Below, in pieces: positions 52,537-63,089 of a stretch of DNA of 64,000 nt. This DNA comes from Streptomyces sannanensis (GTDB lineage Bacteria > Actinomycetota > Actinomycetes > Streptomycetales > Streptomycetaceae). Position 1 is the stretch's first letter. Each line of letters starts with the position of its first letter. The notes under the pieces are model-generated. The model was given only the letters and a program-made list of their open reading frames with translations, searched no databases and had not been told where the DNA came from. The position numbers and the translations under genes were made by a program. Location of the stretch: positions 310,001-374,000 of the forward strand of contig NZ_BAAAYL010000001.1 in NCBI RefSeq assembly GCF_039536205.1, in the 5' to 3' direction.

Positions 52537-52959
52537 ATGGGTATCGATGAGAACATTCATACAGGCCGTCACTGTATCTTTCGGCTTCACGTCCATTTGG
52601 TTTTCATGACCGAGTACCGGCACTTTCGTCTTCGCCGACCGGCACCTGACACGGTGCGAGGAGATCAGGCGGAGCGTGTGCAAGGATTTCGAGGCCGAGC
52701 TGGTCGAGTTCAACGACGAGGCCCACCACATCCACCTGCTCGTGAACTTCCCGCCGGAGGTTGCCGTTTCCAGGCCGGTGAACTCCCTCAAGGGCGTCTC
52801 CTCACGCAGGCCCCGCCAGGAGTTCCCCAACCTCATCCGCCACTACCGGCGGGCACAGCGCCTGTGGTCCGGGTCCTACTTCGCCAGGTCCGTCGACGGC
52901 GCGCCCCTCAGCATCGTGATACATCGAGCAGCAGAACCGGCCGCTCCGACCCGGGCTGA
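52537..52959 (+). pseudogene. IS200-type Y1 transposase TnpA, frameshifted
   Basis: The start reads HTGRHCIFRLHVHLVFMTEY; the HUH region EAHHIHLLVNFPPEVAV is in a second frame, and the catalytic-Tyr end YIEQQNRPLRPG with stop is in a third. Two frameshifts separate the parts needed for catalysis. The protein is about 140 aa when whole. The element cannot move on its own, while tnpB is intact. Confidence 0.85.
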
Positions 52960-53020
52960 GGCCAACAGTGCAGACCCGTGTACACAGCTGGGGTCAGAGC
53001 AGTTCTCAGATTCGCTTCAC

Positions 53021-53040
53021 CACCGGGCTGAAGCCCGGTG
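53021..53040. repeat. Left-end hairpin of the IS200/605 element
   Basis: CACCGGGCT and AGCCCGGTG pair perfectly around GA. Subterminal hairpins at this place are the single-strand recognition structures of TnpA. Confidence 0.6.
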
Positions 53041-53361
53041 CACTGCGAATAAACCCGGTAGCCGACCAGACCACAGCGCCACGGACACGCCGGCCTCCGC
53101 GCGCTGCATGCTCCTGGCCCACCATGAGCGACAGTTTCACCATGTCCCGCCCCCTCCTGTGCCGTTCCGTCAGCTCCGGGCGGGAAATCCCTGGCCTTCC
53201 CGCCCACTGCTCAACTCCATCCGCCCGCAACAGCACCCGATGCTGGCAGACCCCGGCGATCCTCGGTCCCGCCTGTGCGCCCGCCCGCATACGAAGGTGT
53301 CCGCGTGGCTGGAGGGCCGGGGCGGGCGCCCGGAAGCGCACTGCCACCGCGAGATGCTCGA
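53041..53361. pseudogene. IS5 transposase upstream fragment and unassigned sequence
   Basis: Most of this stretch has no recognisable gene. Its last 70 bases on the plus strand read EGRGGRPEAHCHREMLD, the N-terminal block of IS5-family transposases. The continuation (NAVRYLIDNGAKWR) lies 506 bp away at 53868, beyond an inserted IS4-derived mini-element. Confidence 0.65.
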
Positions 53362-53867
53362 CCAATGCCGCGAAGTTAAACGCTCGGCGGCGATGTCAAG
53401 GGTGGGCGAGATGTGGAAGGGGCCTCTGCTATCCAGGGGATCGACCAAGATCTTCCTGAGAGAGGCCCATGGCCCAGTTTGTCACGGGAGGAATGACGTG
53501 TTCGCGCCTGATCATATCGGTGAGTTAACGCAGGTCATCCCGCCCGAGTTGGTGGATGCGGTATTGGACGAGAGCGGGCCTCGCGAGCGACGGCTTCGGA
53601 GCCTCCCCTCTCGCGTTGGGGTGTACTTCGTGCTCGCGCTCGGACTGTTCGAGCATCTGGGGACCGGACTGGTGTGGGGCAAACTCGCAGCCGGACTAGG
53701 CGCCCGGGTGCCGCAGCCCTCGGAGAAGGCACTTCGCGATCTGCGTCGGCGGGTCGGGGCTACTGGGCCCGCAACGGCCGACTCATCCGCACCGCGCCGA
53801 ACACCTACAAGCTCGCCCTCCCTGACGCCTTGACGCCACCACCGAATCCTTAACTTCGCGGCATTGG
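53362..53867. mobile_element. 506-bp IS4-derived mini-element (MITE-like)
   Basis: Perfect 18-bp terminal inverted repeats: CCAATGCCGCGAAGTTAA at 53362-53379 and its reverse complement at 53850-53867. Flanks ATGCTCGA (53354-53361) and ATGCTCAA (53868-53875) look like an 8-bp target duplication with one change. Inside, from about 53496, VFAPDHIGELTQVIPPELVD and RSLPSRVGVYFVLALGLFEH are the IS4 N-terminal domain; the catalytic core is deleted. It could be moved only by a transposase in trans. Confidence 0.8.
53469..53765 (+). pseudogene. IS4 transposase N-terminal domain fragment
   Basis: About 95 residues of IS4 N-terminal domain, ending near KALRDLRRRVG. The sequence then switches to a different frame reading GYWARNGRLIRTAPNTYKLA, LPDALTPPPNP and a stop just before the right inverted repeat. 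The second piece is of unknown origin. Confidence 0.75.
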
Positions 53868-54240
53868 ATGCTCAACGCCGTGCGCTACCTGATCGACAAC
53901 GGAGCGAAGTGGCGCAACCTTCCGGCGGACTACCCGTACTGTCGGGCGGTGTACGACTTCTTCCGCCGCTGGCGCCGACACGGATACGTGCGCGAGCTCT
54001 ACCAGCGCCTGCGCCGCCTGCAGCGCACTCGCCAAGGGGGCGGGAGGAGCCGAGCGCGGGGGTCATCGACGCGCAGTCCGTGGACGGCCCGGAAACCTGC
54101 CCGGCCTCAACACGCGGCTATGACGGCGGCAAGATGCGCGACGGGCGCAAGCGCCACATCCTGACCAACAGCGGCGGCCTGCTGCTGGAGGTCACCGTCA
54201 CGGCGGGCAACGTGCACGACTCCCAGGCCCCGGTGCGTGG
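53868..54240 (+). pseudogene. IS5-family transposase fragment, frameshifted
   Basis: MLNAVRYLIDNGAKWRNLPA, VYDFFRRWRRHGYVRELYQ in one frame, then after a frameshift near 54045 AGVIDAQSVDGPE, GYDGGKMRDGRKRHILT and LLLEVTVTAGNVHDSQA. This order is that of IS5 transposases up to the second catalytic block; the rest is lost. It is interrupted upstream by the IS4-derived mini-element. Confidence 0.85.
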
Positions 54241-54648
54241 AGCGTGTTCCCCGTGGATGGAGGAGCCGGAGGACTTCGTTTCCGTCCCGGCCTCGTGTCG
54301 CGGCACCGTACGCGCGCATCCACGTTACGAAGACCAGCCACCCGGGATCAGCCCAGCATTGCGCCGGGTCAGGTGACGGTAAGGCCTCTCATCAGCGGTC
54401 AGACGGTGCTCCGGGGCACGGTGACACCACCCCCCAGGTCATGCCTTCGACAGGGGGCAACAACCATGCCTGGCCCGGAGGCCAGGAGCCCCGTTTCAGG
54501 GCCACGAAAAAGGTAACTGGGCGCGCAACCTCAGGGACGCCAACCGGACCGAAGCATTGCGGTTCAGTTCACCCTACGTCTTCTTGACCAGGGCATATGC
54601 CTCTATAAATTTGGCGAGCCACTGCCCACCGCACATCAGGAGTAATCC
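54241..54648. other. Intergenic region with dispersed repeat
   Basis: No supported gene. Contains the second copy of the 34-bp repeat (54475-54508) and, near the right end, the promoter area of the MFS/propeller operon. Confidence 0.55.
54475..54508. repeat. 34-bp dispersed repeat (copy 2)
   Basis: Identical to the reverse complement of 16520-16553; similarity continues weakly for about 10 bases on the right side. Confidence 0.75.
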
Positions 54649-54843
54649 ATGCCCAGCTGGAGTCCGCCCCGGCGCGGCTTCACCGTCTTGTTGACCGCCG
54701 TCGACTGGGCCACCATTTCCGCCGACCCGTGGGCCGGACTCGGGGGCCCCGACCAGGCGGTCGGCGCGGTGCTGGTGGGCACGTCGAAGCCCGCCGTCCA
54801 GGCCGCGCCCGCGTCCGGCATACCCGCCATCTGGGCCGGGTGA
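54649..54843 (+). CDS. Small hypothetical protein upstream of MFS gene
   Basis: 64 aa, Ala/Pro-rich, no clear membrane helix (MPSWSPPRRGFTVLLTAVDW). ATG at 54649 is preceded by AGGAG at a normal distance, and the MFS ATG lies 3 nt after its stop, which supports translation as a leader or small partner. Family not recognised. Confidence 0.55.
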   Translation: MPSWSPPRRGFTVLLTAVDWATISADPWAGLGGPDQAVGAVLVGTSKPAVQAAPASGIPAIWAG

Positions 54844-54845
54844 CC

Positions 54846-56156
54846 ATGTACGTCAGTGAGAGCCGCGGCAGCACTCCCGCAGCGACCACGCCGACCGCCC
54901 GGGGCCTTTTCCCCGGGCGGTCGGCTGTGCCGACGACTGTGCTCGTGCTCGGCACGGTCAGTCTCGTCACCGACATCTCGTCGGAGATGGTCACCGCCGT
55001 CCTACCGCTGTACCTGGTCGCCGGACTGGGCCTTTCCCCGCTCGGTTTCGGTCTGCTCGACGGGGTCTACAACGGATTCAGCGCGCTCGTCCGGCTGGTC
55101 GGCGGGCACCTTGCCGACCGCGGCGGCCGCCACAAAACGGTCGCCGCCCTCGGGTACGGCCTGTCCGCGATCTCCAAGCCGCTGCTGCTGGCCGCGCACA
55201 CGCTGCCGCTGATCGGCGCGGTGCTGGCGATGGACCGCACCGGCAAGGGTCTGCGCACCGCGCCCCGCGACGCGCTGATCTCACTGTCCTCGCCGCCGGA
55301 GACCCGCGGCCGGGCGTTCGGCGTGCACCGGGCGATGGACACCACCGGTGCCCTGCTCGGGCCGCTGGTCGCGTTCCTGATTCTTCGTCAGGCACCCGAG
55401 GGCTACAACGTGGTGTTCACGGTCAGCTTCTGCGTGGCGGCCCTGGCCGTGATCGTGCTGCTGTTGTTCGTGCCCTCGCGCGCCCCGGAGCTGGGCGCCA
55501 CGCCGGCGTCCGCCGCGGAACGCCCGTCGCTGCGCGCCGCCGTCGCCCTGCTCGGCCGCCGCGAGCTGCGCCGCCTGATGCTGTGCGCGGTGGTGCTGAG
55601 CCTGGCCACGGTCAGCGACTCGTTCATCTACCTGCTGCTGCAGCGGCAGCTCGGGGTGCCCGACCGCTGGATCGCGCTGCTGCCGCTGGGCACGGCCGTG
55701 GCGTTCCTTCTGCTGGCGGTGCCGCTGGGCCGGTGGGCGGACCGGGTAGGCCGCTGGCGGGTATTCATCGGCGGCCACCTCGCGCTGCTCGCGGCGTACG
55801 GGCTGCTGCTCACACATGTGCAGTCCGGGTGGCTGCCGTACGCGGTCCTCGCGTTGCACGGCGCCTTCTACGCCGCCACTGACGGTGTGCTCATGGCCGC
55901 CGCGGCCGGTTCCGTACCGGCCGTCCTGCGGTCCAGCGGCCTCGCCCTGGTGCAGACCGGCCAGGCCGCGGCACGCTTCGTCGGCTCGATCGCCTTCGGC
56001 GCGGCCTGGACGGCGTGGGGCGACCGTTCCGCGCTCATCGGTGCGGCGCTCGCGCTCGCGCTGAGCCTGGTGTTGTCGATACGACTGCGCCCGGCGGCCG
56101 AGCATTCAGCGGCCGAAGGTTCGGCAGAGGAAAAGGGAGTGACGGGCAGTGACTGA
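54846..56156 (+). CDS. MFS transporter
   Basis: 436 aa with about 12 membrane helices starting near residue 30 (VPTTVLVLGTVSLVTDIS). GGHLADRGGRHKT is the loop 2-3 MFS signature. The SSEMVTAVLPLYLV opening recalls uncharacterised YfkF/bicyclomycin-like drug exporters. ATG at 54846. The gene overlaps the following beta-propeller gene by 8 nt, so the two likely work together. Confidence 0.9.
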   Translation: MYVSESRGSTPAATTPTARGLFPGRSAVPTTVLVLGTVSLVTDISSEMVTAVLPLYLVAGLGLSPLGFGLLDGVYNGFSALVRLVGGHLADRGGRHKTVAALGYGLSAISKPLLLAAHTLPLIGAVLAMDRTGKGLRTAPRDALISLSSPPETRGRAFGVHRAMDTTGALLGPLVAFLILRQAPEGYNVVFTVSFCVAALAVIVLLLFVPSRAPELGATPASAAERPSLRAAVALLGRRELRRLMLCAVVLSLATVSDSFIYLLLQRQLGVPDRWIALLPLGTAVAFLLLAVPLGRWADRVGRWRVFIGGHLALLAAYGLLLTHVQSGWLPYAVLALHGAFYAATDGVLMAAAAGSVPAVLRSSGLALVQTGQAAARFVGSIAFGAAWTAWGDRSALIGAALALALSLVLSIRLRPAAEHSAAEGSAEEKGVTGSD

Positions 56157-57228
56157 CCAGGAGACGAGGCACCGGATGACCAAGGCGCCCCGAACGGCCC
56201 CGGCGGCCGACGCGATGACCAACCGCAACAAGCTGCTGGTGCTCCTCGCCAGCGTCCTGGTCCTCGCGAGCGTGGCCGGGGTGGTCGGGTGGTCATACCA
56301 GGCGGACCGCAAGGACCATGTCCAGGCAGGCAAGCCCGCGGCCGGCGCCGGCACGGTGTCGCTCGCGCCCGGCGGCCCCCCTCGGATCGTCTTCCGCTCG
56401 CTGGAGTATGGGCCGCACCGCGACGAGTTGAGCAGCGTCCCGGCGGACGCGCCCGACGGACCGCGCACCTACTCCGGAGTGAAGTGCATGCGCTTCTACG
56501 CGGCCGCTGGCACCGGGATCTGCCTGCAGTCTGAGATGGGAGCGTACAGCGAAACCTACACTGCGCTCGTCCTGGACTCGAGCCTGCAGGAGACCCGGCG
56601 GATACCTCTGGCCGGAATTCCCAACCGGGCCCGGGTTTCGCCCAGCGGGCACATGGCCGCCTGGACGGTCTTCGTCGGGGGTGACGGTTACGCACAAAAG
56701 ACCTTCTCCACCCGCACGTCGATCCTCGACACCCGCACGGGCGCCCTCCAGCCCAGCCTGGAGGAATACGCCGTCACCAAGGATGGGAAGCCTTTTCACC
56801 CCGCCGACGCCAACTTCTGGGGCGTCACGTTCATCGACGACGAGCACTTCTACGCCACGCTCGGCTCCGGCGGCAAGACGTACCTGATCCACGGCGACGT
56901 CACCACCAAGACGGCCACCACGCTCCGCACCAACCTCGAGTGTCCCTCACTGTCCCCCGACGGAACGAAGATCGCCTTCAAGAAGCGCGTCCCAGGCCTG
57001 CCCGAGAACCTCCCCTGGCGGCTGTACGTCCTGGACCTCAAAACGATGCAAGAGCACCCGGTCGCGGAAACCCGCAGCCTCGACGACCAGGTGGCCTGGT
57101 CGGACGACAACAACCTGGTCTACTCGCTCCCCGACTACGACGCCCATCTCTACACCGTCCCGGCCGATGGCTCGGGCGCTCCTCGGGTCCTGGCGCGCGA
57201 GGCCCTGTCGCCGGCCTGGGTCCGCTGA
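56149..57228 (+). CDS. Membrane-anchored beta-propeller (TolB-like) protein
   Basis: 359 aa. A membrane segment at about residues 28-48 (LLVLLASVLVLASVAGVVG) anchors an extracellular WD40/PD40-type propeller with repeats such as RARVSPSGHMAAWTVF, CPSLSPDGTKIAFKKRV and LYTVPADGSGAPRVLA. GTG at 56149 overlaps the MFS stop. The propeller may gate or assist the MFS protein at the outer face; this is inference from the coupling. Confidence 0.85.
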   Translation: MTDQETRHRMTKAPRTAPAADAMTNRNKLLVLLASVLVLASVAGVVGWSYQADRKDHVQAGKPAAGAGTVSLAPGGPPRIVFRSLEYGPHRDELSSVPADAPDGPRTYSGVKCMRFYAAAGTGICLQSEMGAYSETYTALVLDSSLQETRRIPLAGIPNRARVSPSGHMAAWTVFVGGDGYAQKTFSTRTSILDTRTGALQPSLEEYAVTKDGKPFHPADANFWGVTFIDDEHFYATLGSGGKTYLIHGDVTTKTATTLRTNLECPSLSPDGTKIAFKKRVPGLPENLPWRLYVLDLKTMQEHPVAETRSLDDQVAWSDDNNLVYSLPDYDAHLYTVPADGSGAPRVLAREALSPAWVR

Positions 57229-57325
57229 TTTTGGGTCTCGTTGGGGAAGTGGCCACAGGCCTGGGCGGCTCGCCGGCAGCGGGCGTTCAGGCTCTCGATC
57301 GCGTTGGTCCTGAACGTTCCTCCCC
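57229..57325 (-). pseudogene. IS256 (mutator) transposase fragment
   Basis: Minus-strand reading TFRTNAIESLNARCRRAAQ then ACGHFPNETQ is the conserved C-terminal TTNAIESLNxxxRR...GHFP block of IS256 transposases. About 30 residues remain. It abuts a truncated gene on the right. Confidence 0.8.
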
Positions 57326-57557
57326 GCCGAGCTTCCGCTCGGCCGCGACGGTAAAGGAAGGCGAGCACTACGAGGCCGCGCTGCGCGGTCACATCCAGGG
57401 CACGGAGGAGCAGGTCGTCGTGGAGCCGGCGAGCCTGATCGGCGAGAGCGGGGCCGACGTGGTGCTGGTCACCACCAGTACGTACGACCGTGAGGCGCTG
57501 CTGGACTCCTTCCGGCGGCCGGCCCGCGTGGCGGGCCTGGCCGGCCCGGCCTCGTAG
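57326..57557 (+). pseudogene. C-terminal fragment of an unrecognised gene
   Basis: About 75 residues in frame to a TAG at 57555: EGEHYEAALRGHIQGTEEQ, VVVEPASLIGESGADVVLVT, ALLDSFRRPARVAGL. The composition looks coding, but the start has been removed by the IS256 relic. I cannot name the family. It ends 10 nt before the UvrA-like gene. Confidence 0.5.
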
Positions 57558-57567
57558 AATCGAGCGA

Positions 57568-59952
57568 ATGCACAGCCCCCACGACCCCTATGTACGTGTC
57601 CGCGGCGCCCGTGAGCACAATCTGCGCGGCGTCGACGTGGACATCCCGCGTGACGCGCTCACCATCTTCACCGGGGTCTCCGGGTCCGGGAAGTCCTCCC
57701 TCGCCTTCGGAACGATCTACGCGGAGGCACAGCGCCGCTACTTCGAGTCCGTCGCCCCGTACGCCCGCCGGCTGATCCACCAGGTGGGCGCCCCGAAGGT
57801 CGGCGAGATCACCGGGCTGCCGCCCGCGGTCTCACTGGAGCAGCGCCGTTCCACGCCCACCTCGCGCTCCTCGGTCGGCACGGTCACCACGCTCTCCAAT
57901 TCGCTGCGCATGCTCTTCTCCCGGGCGGGCGACTACCCCGAGGGCGCCGAGCGGCTGGACTCCGACGCCTTCTCGCCGAACACGGCGGCCGGCGCCTGCC
58001 CCGAGTGCCACGGTCTCGGCCGGACCCACCGCACCAGCGAGGAGCTCCTCGTCCCCGACCCGTCCCTGTCGATCCGCGAGGGGGCGATCGCGGCCTGGCC
58101 CGGAGCCTGGCAGGGCAAGAACCTGCGGGACGTACTGGAAGCGCTCGGCCACGACATCGACCGGCCCTGGCGCGAACTGGACGAGAAGGACCGCGACTGG
58201 ATCCTCTTCACCGAGGAGCAGCCGGTGGTCACCGTGCACCCGGTCCGGGACGCGGACCGCATCCAGCGCCCCTACCAGGGCACCTACATAAGCGCGCACC
58301 GCTATGTCATGCGCACCTTCTCGGACAGCAAAAGCAACACCCTGCGGGCACGCGCAGAGCGCTTCCTCACCAGCGTGGAGTGCCCGGCCTGCCACGGCAG
58401 CAGGCTGCGGCCCGAGGCCCTGGCCGTCACCTTCGCGGGCCGTACGATCGCCGAGCTGGCGGCGCTGCCACTGGACCGGCTGGCCGAGGTGCTCGACAGG
58501 ACCGGCGGTGACGAGGCCGCGCGGGTCCTGACGGCCGATCTGCTGACCCGTATCGCCACCGTCACCGAACTCGGGCTCGGCTACCTCAGCCTGGACCGCA
58601 CCGCGCCCACCCTCTCCTCCGGGGAGCTGCAGCGGCTCCGGCTGGCGACGCAGCTGCGCTCCGGTCTCTTCGGTGTCGTGTACGTGCTGGACGAGCCGTC
58701 CGCGGGACTGCACCCGGCCGACACCGAGGCGCTGCTCGCGGTGCTGGACCGGCTGAAGGCGGCGGGCAACTCGGTGTTCGTGGTGGAGCACCATCTGGAC
58801 GTGATGCGGCACGCGGACTGGCTGGTCGACGTGGGCCCGCGGGCGGGTGAGCACGGCGGCCGGGTGCTGCACAGCGGTCCGCCGGCCGAGCTCGCGGAGG
58901 TCGCGGAGTCGGCGACCCGCCGCTTCCTCTTCGGCCACGAGCCAGGGCCGGCCCGGCCGGTGCGGGCCCCCTCCGGGTGGCTCGCACTCACCGGTGTCAC
59001 CCGCAACAACCTGCGCGGTCTGGACGCCGCATTCCCCCTCGGGGTGTTCACCGCGGTGACGGGTGTCTCCGGTTCCGGAAAGTCCACCCTGGTCGGGCAG
59101 GTGCTCGCCGGTGTCCTGACCGAACGCCTCGGCGCGGACGGCGTCAGCTCGGTCACCGGTACCGGTGCTGTGAAACGCCTTGTCCAGGTGGACCAGAAGC
59201 CCATCGGTCGTACGCCGCGGTCCAATCTCGCGACGTACACCGGACTCTTCGACGTCGTACGCAAGATCTTCACCGGCACCGCGGAGGCCAGGGCCCGCGG
59301 CTACAAGGCGGGCCGGTTCTCCTTCAACGTCCCCGGCGGGCGCTGCGAGACCTGCCAGGGCGAGGGCTTCGTCTCCGTCGAGCTGCTGTTCCTGCCCAGT
59401 ACGTACGCCGCGTGCCCGGACTGCGAGGGTGCCCGCTACAACCAGGAGACCCTCGAGGTGCGCCACGAGGGCCTGAACATCGCGGAGGTCCTGGACCTGA
59501 CGGTCGAGGCGGCCGCGGACTTCTTCGCGGGCACCCCGGCGGCCGTACGCAGCCTGAGCGCGCTCCAGGACGTCGGGCTCGGCTATCTGCGGCTCGGGCA
59601 GCCGGCCACGGAACTGTCGGGCGGCGAGGCCCAACGGATCAAGCTGGCCACCGAGCTGCAGCGCACCCGCCGCGGCCACACCGTCTATCTTCTCGACGAG
59701 CCGACCACCGGGCTGCATCCCGCCGACGTCGAGGTCCTGATGCGCCAGCTGCACAGCCTGGTCGACGCGGGCCACTCGGTGGTGGTCGTCGAGCACGACA
59801 TGGACGTGGTCGCGGGCGCGGACTGGGTGATCGACCTGGGCCCGGGAGGCGGCGACGCGGGCGGCCGCATAGTGGCGGCCGGCACACCGGCCGAGGTCGC
59901 CCGCGCGGAGGGCAGCCGTACGGCGCGCTACCTTGCGGCGGCGCTCGGTTGA
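57568..59952 (+). CDS. UvrA-like excinuclease ABC protein (UvrA2/DrrC type)
   Basis: 794 aa, two ABC-ATPase halves. Walker A motifs TGVSGSGKSSLAFG near residue 36 and TGVSGSGKSTLVGQ near 505; signature [15 protein letters not shown]; Walker [16 protein letters not shown]. Zinc sites CPECHGLG, CPACHGS and CETCQGEG...CPDCEG. It is shorter than housekeeping UvrA (about 950), as in UvrA2/DrrC paralogs linked to tolerance of DNA-binding drugs. ATG at 57568. Its last 342 nt are duplicated at 47847-48188. Confidence 0.93.
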   Translation: MHSPHDPYVRVRGAREHNLRGVDVDIPRDALTIFTGVSGSGKSSLAFGTIYAEAQRRYFESVAPYARRLIHQVGAPKVGEITGLPPAVSLEQRRSTPTSRSSVGTVTTLSNSLRMLFSRAGDYPEGAERLDSDAFSPNTAAGACPECHGLGRTHRTSEELLVPDPSLSIREGAIAAWPGAWQGKNLRDVLEALGHDIDRPWRELDEKDRDWILFTEEQPVVTVHPVRDADRIQRPYQGTYISAHRYVMRTFSDSKSNTLRARAERFLTSVECPACHGSRLRPEALAVTFAGRTIAELAALPLDRLAEVLDRTGGDEAARVLTADLLTRIATVTELGLGYLSLDRTAPTLSSGELQRLRLATQLRSGLFGVVYVLDEPSAGLHPADTEALLAVLDRLKAAGNSVFVVEHHLDVMRHADWLVDVGPRAGEHGGRVLHSGPPAELAEVAESATRRFLFGHEPGPARPVRAPSGWLALTGVTRNNLRGLDAAFPLGVFTAVTGVSGSGKSTLVGQVLAGVLTERLGADGVSSVTGTGAVKRLVQVDQKPIGRTPRSNLATYTGLFDVVRKIFTGTAEARARGYKAGRFSFNVPGGRCETCQGEGFVSVELLFLPSTYAACPDCEGARYNQETLEVRHEGLNIAEVLDLTVEAAADFFAGTPAAVRSLSALQDVGLGYLRLGQPATELSGGEAQRIKLATELQRTRRGHTVYLLDEPTTGLHPADVEVLMRQLHSLVDAGHSVVVVEHDMDVVAGADWVIDLGPGGGDAGGRIVAAGTPAEVARAEGSRTARYLAAALG

Positions 59953-60245
59953 TATCCCCAAGCCCCCGGACCGCCCTTCTGGCGGTGTCCTCAAGTGCCG
60001 GAGAGGCTTGTTTGGGCGCGGCCCGGTGGGCACCTCCCAGCGCGGTGGCTGGAGGCGGAACGGCTGTCCACCCCGCGGCGTGTGAAGGGGGCCGTGCAGG
60101 GGGTGCCGTCCGGGCCGTAAAACGTGATGTGTGACGCGCGAACATGCCCGTTGATCAATACGGATCACGAGATCGCGCGGCGTAAATCATGCCCGGCCCG
60201 GACGGTATCCCCGGAGCGGCACCCGATAACCGGCAGCAACCCACG

Positions 60246-60292
60246 AGCCCGTCCGGCGCTTGAGGACGGACACACCGGCCACCCGGACGGAG
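60246..60292. repeat. 47-bp tandem repeat, copy 1 (terminator-like)
   Basis: Identical to 60307-60353, period 61 bp. Each unit holds GTCCGGCGCTTGAGGAC, which folds into a hairpin. Probably bidirectional terminator for the convergent genes. Confidence 0.75.
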
Positions 60293-60306
60293 GGCGTCAC
60301 GACCAA

Positions 60307-60353
60307 AGCCCGTCCGGCGCTTGAGGACGGACACACCGGCCACCCGGACGGAG
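60307..60353. repeat. 47-bp tandem repeat, copy 2 (terminator-like)
   Basis: Exact second copy of the unit at 60246-60292. Lies 43 nt beyond the sdhB stop. Confidence 0.75.
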
Positions 60354-60395
60354 CACGGCAAGCACGTGCCCGGCCGGTGCGGGCCGAAGGCCCGC

Positions 60396-61138
60396 CTAGC
60401 GCTTGACCTTCCGCGCCGCCCGCAACCACTCCTTGTTCATCGCCGCGATGGATGGCAACGGAATGCCCTTCGGGCAGGCCGTGGCGCATTCGCCGGTGAG
60501 GGTGCAGCCGCCGAAGCCCTCCTCGTCCATCTGGGCCACCAAGTCCAGGACCCGGCTCTCGCGCTCGGGCGAGCCCTGGGGCAGGACGTTGAGATGGTTC
60601 ACCTTGGCCGAGGTGAAGAGCATCGCGGAGCCGTTGGGGCAGGCCGCCACACACGCGCCGCAGCCGATGCACTCGGCGTGCTCGAAGGCGTAGTCGGCGT
60701 CGGCCTTGGGCACCGGGGTGGCGTGTGCCTCGGGGGCCGAGCCGGTCGGGGCGGTGATGTAGCCGCCGGCCTGGATGATCCGGTCGAAGGCCGAGCGGTC
60801 GACGACCAGGTCCTTGACGACCGGGAAGGCGGAGGCGCGCCACGGCTCGACGTCGATGGTGTCGCCGTCCTTGAAGCTGCGCATGTGGAGCTGGCAGGTG
60901 GTGGTGCGCTCCGGACCGTGCGCGTCGCCGTTGATGACCAGGCTGCAGGCTCCGCAGATGCCTTCGCGGCAGTCGTGGTCGAAGGCGACGGGGTCCTCGC
61001 CGCGCAGGATGAGTTCCTCGTTGAGGGTGTCGAGCATCTCCAGGAAGGACATGTCGGAGGAGATGCCGTCGACCTGGTAGGTGACCATAGCGCCGGGGGC
61101 GTCGGCGTTCTTCTGACGCCAGACGCGGAGGTTGAGCC

Positions 61139-61142
<4 letters not shown>
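60396..61142 (-). CDS. sdhB: Succinate dehydrogenase iron-sulfur subunit
   Basis: 248 aa. [2Fe-2S] site with C58, C63, C66 in [12 protein letters not shown], then [12 protein letters not shown] and [14 protein letters not shown] for the [4Fe-4S] and third clusters. It passes electrons from SdhA to the cytochrome b subunit at the membrane. ATG at 61142 overlaps the sdhA stop (ATGA). Last gene of sdhCAB. Confidence 0.96.
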
Positions 61143-63088
<1,946 letters not shown>

Positions 63089-63089
63089 G

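Larger units (their letters stand above)
51265..53040. mobile_element. IS200/IS605-type element with intact tnpB and broken tnpA
   Basis: tnpB and tnpA are divergent, as in classical IS605 elements. The right end, beyond tnpB, has the hairpin TCGCCC...GGGCGA (51274-51295) and ends in GATGTCAA read on the minus strand. The left end, beyond tnpA, has a perfect 9-bp-stem hairpin CACCGGGCT/AGCCCGGTG (53021-53040). The exact left boundary is not proven. No inverted terminal repeats are expected for this family. Confidence 0.75.
59953..60395. other. Intergenic region with tandem hairpin repeats
   Basis: Separates the convergent UvrA-like gene and sdhB. No gene is supported. It contains two tandem 47-bp copies (60246-60292 and 60307-60353) and a related hairpin sequence near 59988, all with the Streptomyces CCGTCCGGCGCTTGAGGACGG theme. 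Confidence 0.65.

Noticed and set aside
57832..60168. 778-codon minus-strand frame over the UvrA-like gene
   Set aside because: Antisense shadow; the plus strand carries both Walker A motifs and zinc sites in register.
60246..60353. CRISPR array
   Set aside because: Only two units with a 14-bp spacer, in a terminator setting, and no cas genes anywhere in the window.
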